Source: Oncomelania hupensis
Lineage: Eukaryota; Mollusca; Gastropoda; Littorinimorpha; Pomatiopsidae
NCBI GenBank assembly: GCA_036898135.1
Contig: CM072525.1
Coordinates: 50,475,515 to 50,539,514, forward strand
Length of the DNA: 64,000 bases
Reading direction: 5' to 3'
Positions 60,340 to 64,000 of the stretch are shown one piece after another. Position numbers and translations under genes: made by a program. Within the stretch, counting starts at the first letter, position 1. Each line of letters opens with the position of its first letter. The notes below the pieces were generated by a model that was given only the letters and a program-made list of their open reading frames with translations, searched no databases and had not been told where the DNA came from.

Positions 60340-60775
60340 TGCAACCTTTGGGCGCATAGTCTCACGCCTAGACGACTGAGCACAACCTTGGGTGATTAAG
60401 CGAGCGTTGTGGCCAAGTGGGCTAAGGCGGGGCTAACTTGCCTTGTCCACAGGCCAGAAACCAATGGCGCCTGACAGGTGTGGGTTCGAGCCAGCATCTG
60501 GGCGTTATGTTTCTCCGAATATTATTTACTTTCGACTCGGGCAACGTCTCGGGGGGTTTTCTCCGAGTACTCTGGTTTGCTCCCCCCAGCAAAAATGTAA
60601 AAAAATCACAACTAATGTTAGGTAGGTTGGGTTCGGGCGCGCCACAGGCTGCGACTACGCCTTCCCAAGGGAGACCGCCCAGAATTTCACGATAAAAAAG
60701 GGACAATAAAGGATAAAAATAATAAAATAAAGATGAAGTGAAGGGACCTAATTTGCATGCTGGGTGTATTTGTGT
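60340..60775 (-). mobile_element. REP-G copy (minus), interrupted by SINE-Leu and cut by the gap
   Basis: GGGCGCATAGTCTCACG, GACGACTGAGCACAACC and TTGGGTGA (60350-60395) and, after the SINE, GGGACCTAATTTGC and GCTGGGTGTATTTGTGT (60742-60775) are consecutive parts of REP-G in reverse. Confidence 0.6.
60402..60730 (+). mobile_element. SINE-Leu copy (plus)
   Basis: Head TGGCCAAGTGGGCTAAGGCG (A box, 60410-60429) and GGGTTCGAGCC (B box, 60482-60492), at the long spacing of class II (Leu/Ser) tRNAs. The body includes GGGTTTTCTCCGAGTACTC and CGCCACAGGCTGCGACTACG, and the 3' end is an AATAAAATAAAG tail. It aligns with the minus-strand copy at 37770-38104. Confidence 0.85.
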
Positions 60776-61275
60776 NNNNNNNNNNNNNNNNNNNNNNNNN
60801 NNNNNNNNNNNNNNNNNNNNNNNNNNNNNNNNNNNNNNNNNNNNNNNNNNNNNNNNNNNNNNNNNNNNNNNNNNNNNNNNNNNNNNNNNNNNNNNNNNNN
60901 NNNNNNNNNNNNNNNNNNNNNNNNNNNNNNNNNNNNNNNNNNNNNNNNNNNNNNNNNNNNNNNNNNNNNNNNNNNNNNNNNNNNNNNNNNNNNNNNNNNN
61001 NNNNNNNNNNNNNNNNNNNNNNNNNNNNNNNNNNNNNNNNNNNNNNNNNNNNNNNNNNNNNNNNNNNNNNNNNNNNNNNNNNNNNNNNNNNNNNNNNNNN
61101 NNNNNNNNNNNNNNNNNNNNNNNNNNNNNNNNNNNNNNNNNNNNNNNNNNNNNNNNNNNNNNNNNNNNNNNNNNNNNNNNNNNNNNNNNNNNNNNNNNNN
61201 NNNNNNNNNNNNNNNNNNNNNNNNNNNNNNNNNNNNNNNNNNNNNNNNNNNNNNNNNNNNNNNNNNNNNNNNNNN
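60776..61275. other. Assembly gap (500 N)
   Basis: Exactly 500 N, probably a fixed-size placeholder. The first bases after it are the end of the 28-bp minisatellite and REP-G flank seen at 38886, so the missing DNA probably contains that array. Confidence 0.99.
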
Positions 61276-61415
61276 CTCTAACTCAAGCCGCCCGAGACGC
61301 CCACTTGATGCTTGAAGCGCGGTACCCACCCCTCTCCGAAACCTCTCACCCTCTTTGTTCCAAAAGACCTTATTTAGTCTGAACGAACAATAAATCAATC
61401 AATTGGAAATACGTC

Positions 61416-61612
61416 GTGCCTTTACCTGCTGATGTTGTTTATATCATGTGCTGTGAGCTTTGTAGTATACTGTACACTAGTAAGACTTAACAGAACTTTT
61501 AATGAAAGATTTATAAGACATGGATAACATCCTCCTACAAAGGTCAACCCCATTTGCTGACCCCTTTAACGTGCCACTTCACAGCCTAGCAGTTTTGTGG
61601 CGTAACAGTGGT
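61416..61612 (+). pseudogene. Penelope-like GIY-YIG endonuclease relic, copy 2
   Basis: Same relic as at 39570-39770 (PADVVYIMCCELCSIL). It has a different indel pattern: the HSLSDVTV end is shortened, so the two copies decayed separately after duplication. Confidence 0.5.
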
Positions 61613-61954
61613 TGGTGATGGTTGTTACAGAGAGTTCATGGAATCTGAAATCATTTGTCGCTTCTAGGATGCCTCCAGCCACTGGGAATACACATAAAAA
61701 GCAGCCCACCGTAACTGACCAACACACCTTCTTGCCAGTCTTCTACCCACTATTTCCTTTTCCTACCTCACCACCAATATTTGTCCCTCCTTCATTGTGC
61801 ACTCCCCTCCCACCTACTCCCTCCCCCCCTGTCCCCATCCTTTGTTTTTGTTTTCTCACTTTTCAATTACAAATTTCATTACTTGTGAACTTTCTAATTA
61901 CTGTTATTACGATTTCTGCAATTTATCTGAACGTGGATTTTGATTCATGTTGCT

Positions 61955-62362
61955 ATACCCATTCCTATTCCTTATACCCATATATTCCTATATTTACGAT
62001 ACCCATTTCCTACACCCATATATTCCTATATTTACTATACCCATTTCCTATACCCATATATTCCTATATTTACTATACCCATTTCCTATACCCATATATT
62101 CCTATATTTACGATACCCATTTCCTATACCCGTATATTCCTATATTTACTATACCCATTTCCTATACCCATATATTCCTATATTTACGATACCCATTTCC
62201 TATACCCATATATTCCTATAATTACTATACCCATTTCCTATACCCATATATATTCCTATATTTACGATACCCATTTCCTATACCCATATATTCCTATATT
62301 TACGATACCCATTTCCTATACCCATATATTACTATATTTACGATACCCATTTCCTATACCCA
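61955..62362. repeat. 38-bp TATACCC minisatellite
   Basis: About ten to eleven units of TACCCATTTCCTATACCCAT plus ATATTCCTATATTTACGA. Copy 1 of the segmental duplication has only about one and a half units (40118-40185). The long Tyr/Pro/Ile reading frames across it are by-products. Confidence 0.95.
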
Positions 62363-62712
62363 CCACATCACCAACGACAAAGTCCGACAGACCATCACAC
62401 AAGCCATTGGACAACACGATGACTTGCTCACAGTGATGAAAAAACGGAAACTTCGATGGTATGGCCACGTCACCAGATCATCAGGTCTTGCAAAGACCAT
62501 CCTGCAAGGCACACTGCAAGGAGGTAGAAGAAGAGGGGAGACCGAAAAAGAGGTGGGAGGACAACATTCGAGAATGGACTGGTTTGACACTGAGCGAAAC
62601 AATCTGGGTTGCTGAGGACAGGGAAAGATGGAGTACGCTGGTTAAACGATCATCTGTGGTGACCTTACGGCCTCCGAGTTACGAGATAGGATAGGATAGG
62701 ATAGGATAGGAT
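62345..62712 (+). mobile_element. LINE-G 3' end, copy in duplication 2
   Basis: Matches 40160-40516 but is frameshifted near 62535, where GAAGAGGGGAGACC differs from GAAGAGGGGGACC in copy 1. The tail is longer (four GATAGG units instead of one or two). Confidence 0.8.
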
Positions 62713-64000
62713 TTCACCAGTCTTCAGAGTCTACCCTTTATATAATTTGACTTTTGAAGAGTCTACTGACTCGACGAGCTGCCAATTTTGACTCTATTTG
62801 ACCTTCTTAACCACCTCAACGATTTAACCATTTTACCTTTTGTAGCGAAAAAAAATCTTCCAGTAGATCGTAGAGCGTATTTGTGTACCGTTAAACAGGG
62901 GGAATCACTCAATATTAGAACAGAAATGGAAACTTCAAACTTTAGCGATTGGTCTGACAACAAAAGCTTACTTAATTATTGTTTTATGTCATAACAATGC
63001 ACATTTTCAGCTAAACTAATTTTTGCCAATATTTTACAAATTGGATCCCTTTAAGCGAGGCCTCGTCACATATACTTTTGCCTTGTCTAGGTTAATCTGT
63101 ATAATTCGGACGTCGTTCTGTCAAATATAAATCATCTAGAAAAGCAGTGCACTCGGTGCCTTCACGGCGCCAAGGATATGCTTTATGTGCCTTCGTGTGC
63201 GTGCGTATGTATATATGTGTGCGAGCGTGAGTCCTTGTGACTGAGTGTGTATGTGTACGTGCGTGTTTGTGAATGTACGTGTGTGTGCGAGCGTCTGTGT
63301 GTTTTAATAAGCTGTGGAACGAACAACTTAGGAAATAAACGGCAATGTGAGTTATAGGGGTTGTAGTCGGACCACGTGTGTAGTCATACCTGGTACTGAA
63401 AGTCCATTGTGCACGATGTATTGTTCTGTTGGATGATCTGTTTTGCACACTAGTGAAATGAAAATGGCTCTTTTTTCCCTTATCTTATTTTTCTGTACTC
63501 AATTTTTGAGCGCACCAAAAATGCTAACCTGGAGAAAACGCACTTAAAAAGTGTTGAACATCAAAATAAATGAGTTGACTGGATTATGATGCCTATGTGT
63601 AAAGGTTCTTGGTCTTGTCATGCGTGTGTTTGTGGGGTGGGGAAGGTGTGAGGAAGGAGGAGGGCGAGAGTGTGCTATGCATCATTATTATACATTTCTT
63701 CATTTTGTGCCGTACATAACTATAACTTCACTTACTGTACTTTGTTTTGTATTGTGCGTCTTACACCTAGCAAAGCTTTTCTGTTTTGTAAACCAAACTT
63801 TTAAATTCCATAATTGTATTGTTGTTCTGTATTAGCAAGTTAGCTTTCTTTGTTTACTTCATGTATCGATTGCTAATGTCATTATTGTACGTTTTGAACT
63901 CTAGCAGTTCTCTGTTTTATTCCGTAAATATGTTTTTTACAGTGTTAATTATAACTTTTATGATGAACATGCATCGAGATGCAGAGGTTGTATCAAAGCT

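Larger units (their letters stand above)
61276..64000 (+). repeat. Segmental duplication, copy 2
   Basis: Direct copy of 38886-41791, continuing past the window end. It lacks the 540-bp segment of copy 1 and has an enlarged TATACCC minisatellite. Substitutions are sparse, and several stretches of 100 bp or more look identical by eye. Confidence 0.9.

Noticed and set aside
60410..60492. A functional tRNA-Leu/Ser gene
   Set aside because: A and B boxes are present, but acceptor and anticodon stems do not pair convincingly, and the sequence continues into a SINE body with a second copy at 37770-38104.
61947..62436. Tyr/Pro/Ile-rich repetitive proteins over the TATACCC array
   Set aside because: They arise from the 38-bp minisatellite expanded in one of two duplicate segments, with several overlapping frames open.

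Overview
This window is intergenic and intronic DNA of an animal (metazoan) genome, very rich in microsatellites, minisatellites and decayed retroelements. The only convincing host protein-coding gene is a posterior-class (Abd-B/Hox9-13-like) homeobox gene on the + strand. Its homeodomain is split over two exons (about 46383-46557 and 48612-48879). The spliceosomal intron, LINE, Penelope-like and SINE relics, canonical TTAGGG repeats and lack of compact ORFs exclude a prokaryote or virus. The homeobox class and repeat style suit a marine invertebrate (deuterostome or spiralian); I cannot place it further from sequence alone.

Layout. 1-2100: single-copy-looking DNA with a GC-richer, promoter-like patch (about 800-1300) and a TC/TA microsatellite. 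2100-5880: a minus-strand LINE relic joined to a copy of a 0.6 kb retroposon family that I call REP-T. 6245-7780: two minisatellites. 8283-12960: a nest of two LINE relics, a MITE, a LINE-G 3' end and two REP-T copies with clear target-site duplications. 14442-15240: a TA-flanked foldback element. 15280-34900: long compound di- and trinucleotide arrays between SINE copies, including a 5S rRNA-derived SINE (SINE-5S), the REP-G, REP-C and REP-D families, and a 1.6 kb inverted-repeat-bounded block. 35000-38930: more SINEs and a 28-bp minisatellite grown inside a REP-G copy. 38886-41791 and 61276-64000: two direct copies of one segment carrying Penelope-like and LINE-G relics. 42049-43660: an interstitial telomeric repeat and a tandem duplication. 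45695-48879: the homeobox gene, directly downstream of a REP-D copy. 51850-60775: more REP-T copies, a pogo/Tigger-like MITE inside REP-G, a 40-bp minisatellite, a block that is almost pure A+T, and a tRNA-Leu/Ser-derived SINE. A 500-N gap occupies 60776-61275.

There is no operon-like or multi-gene system here. The most informative content is the homeobox gene (unusual intron position and residue 54), the nested transposon histories with readable target-site duplications, the tRNA/5S chimeric SINE, the REP-T family, and the repeated growth of minisatellites inside older repeats. Family names such as REP-T are mine, not database names. All identities are by-eye comparisons within the window.
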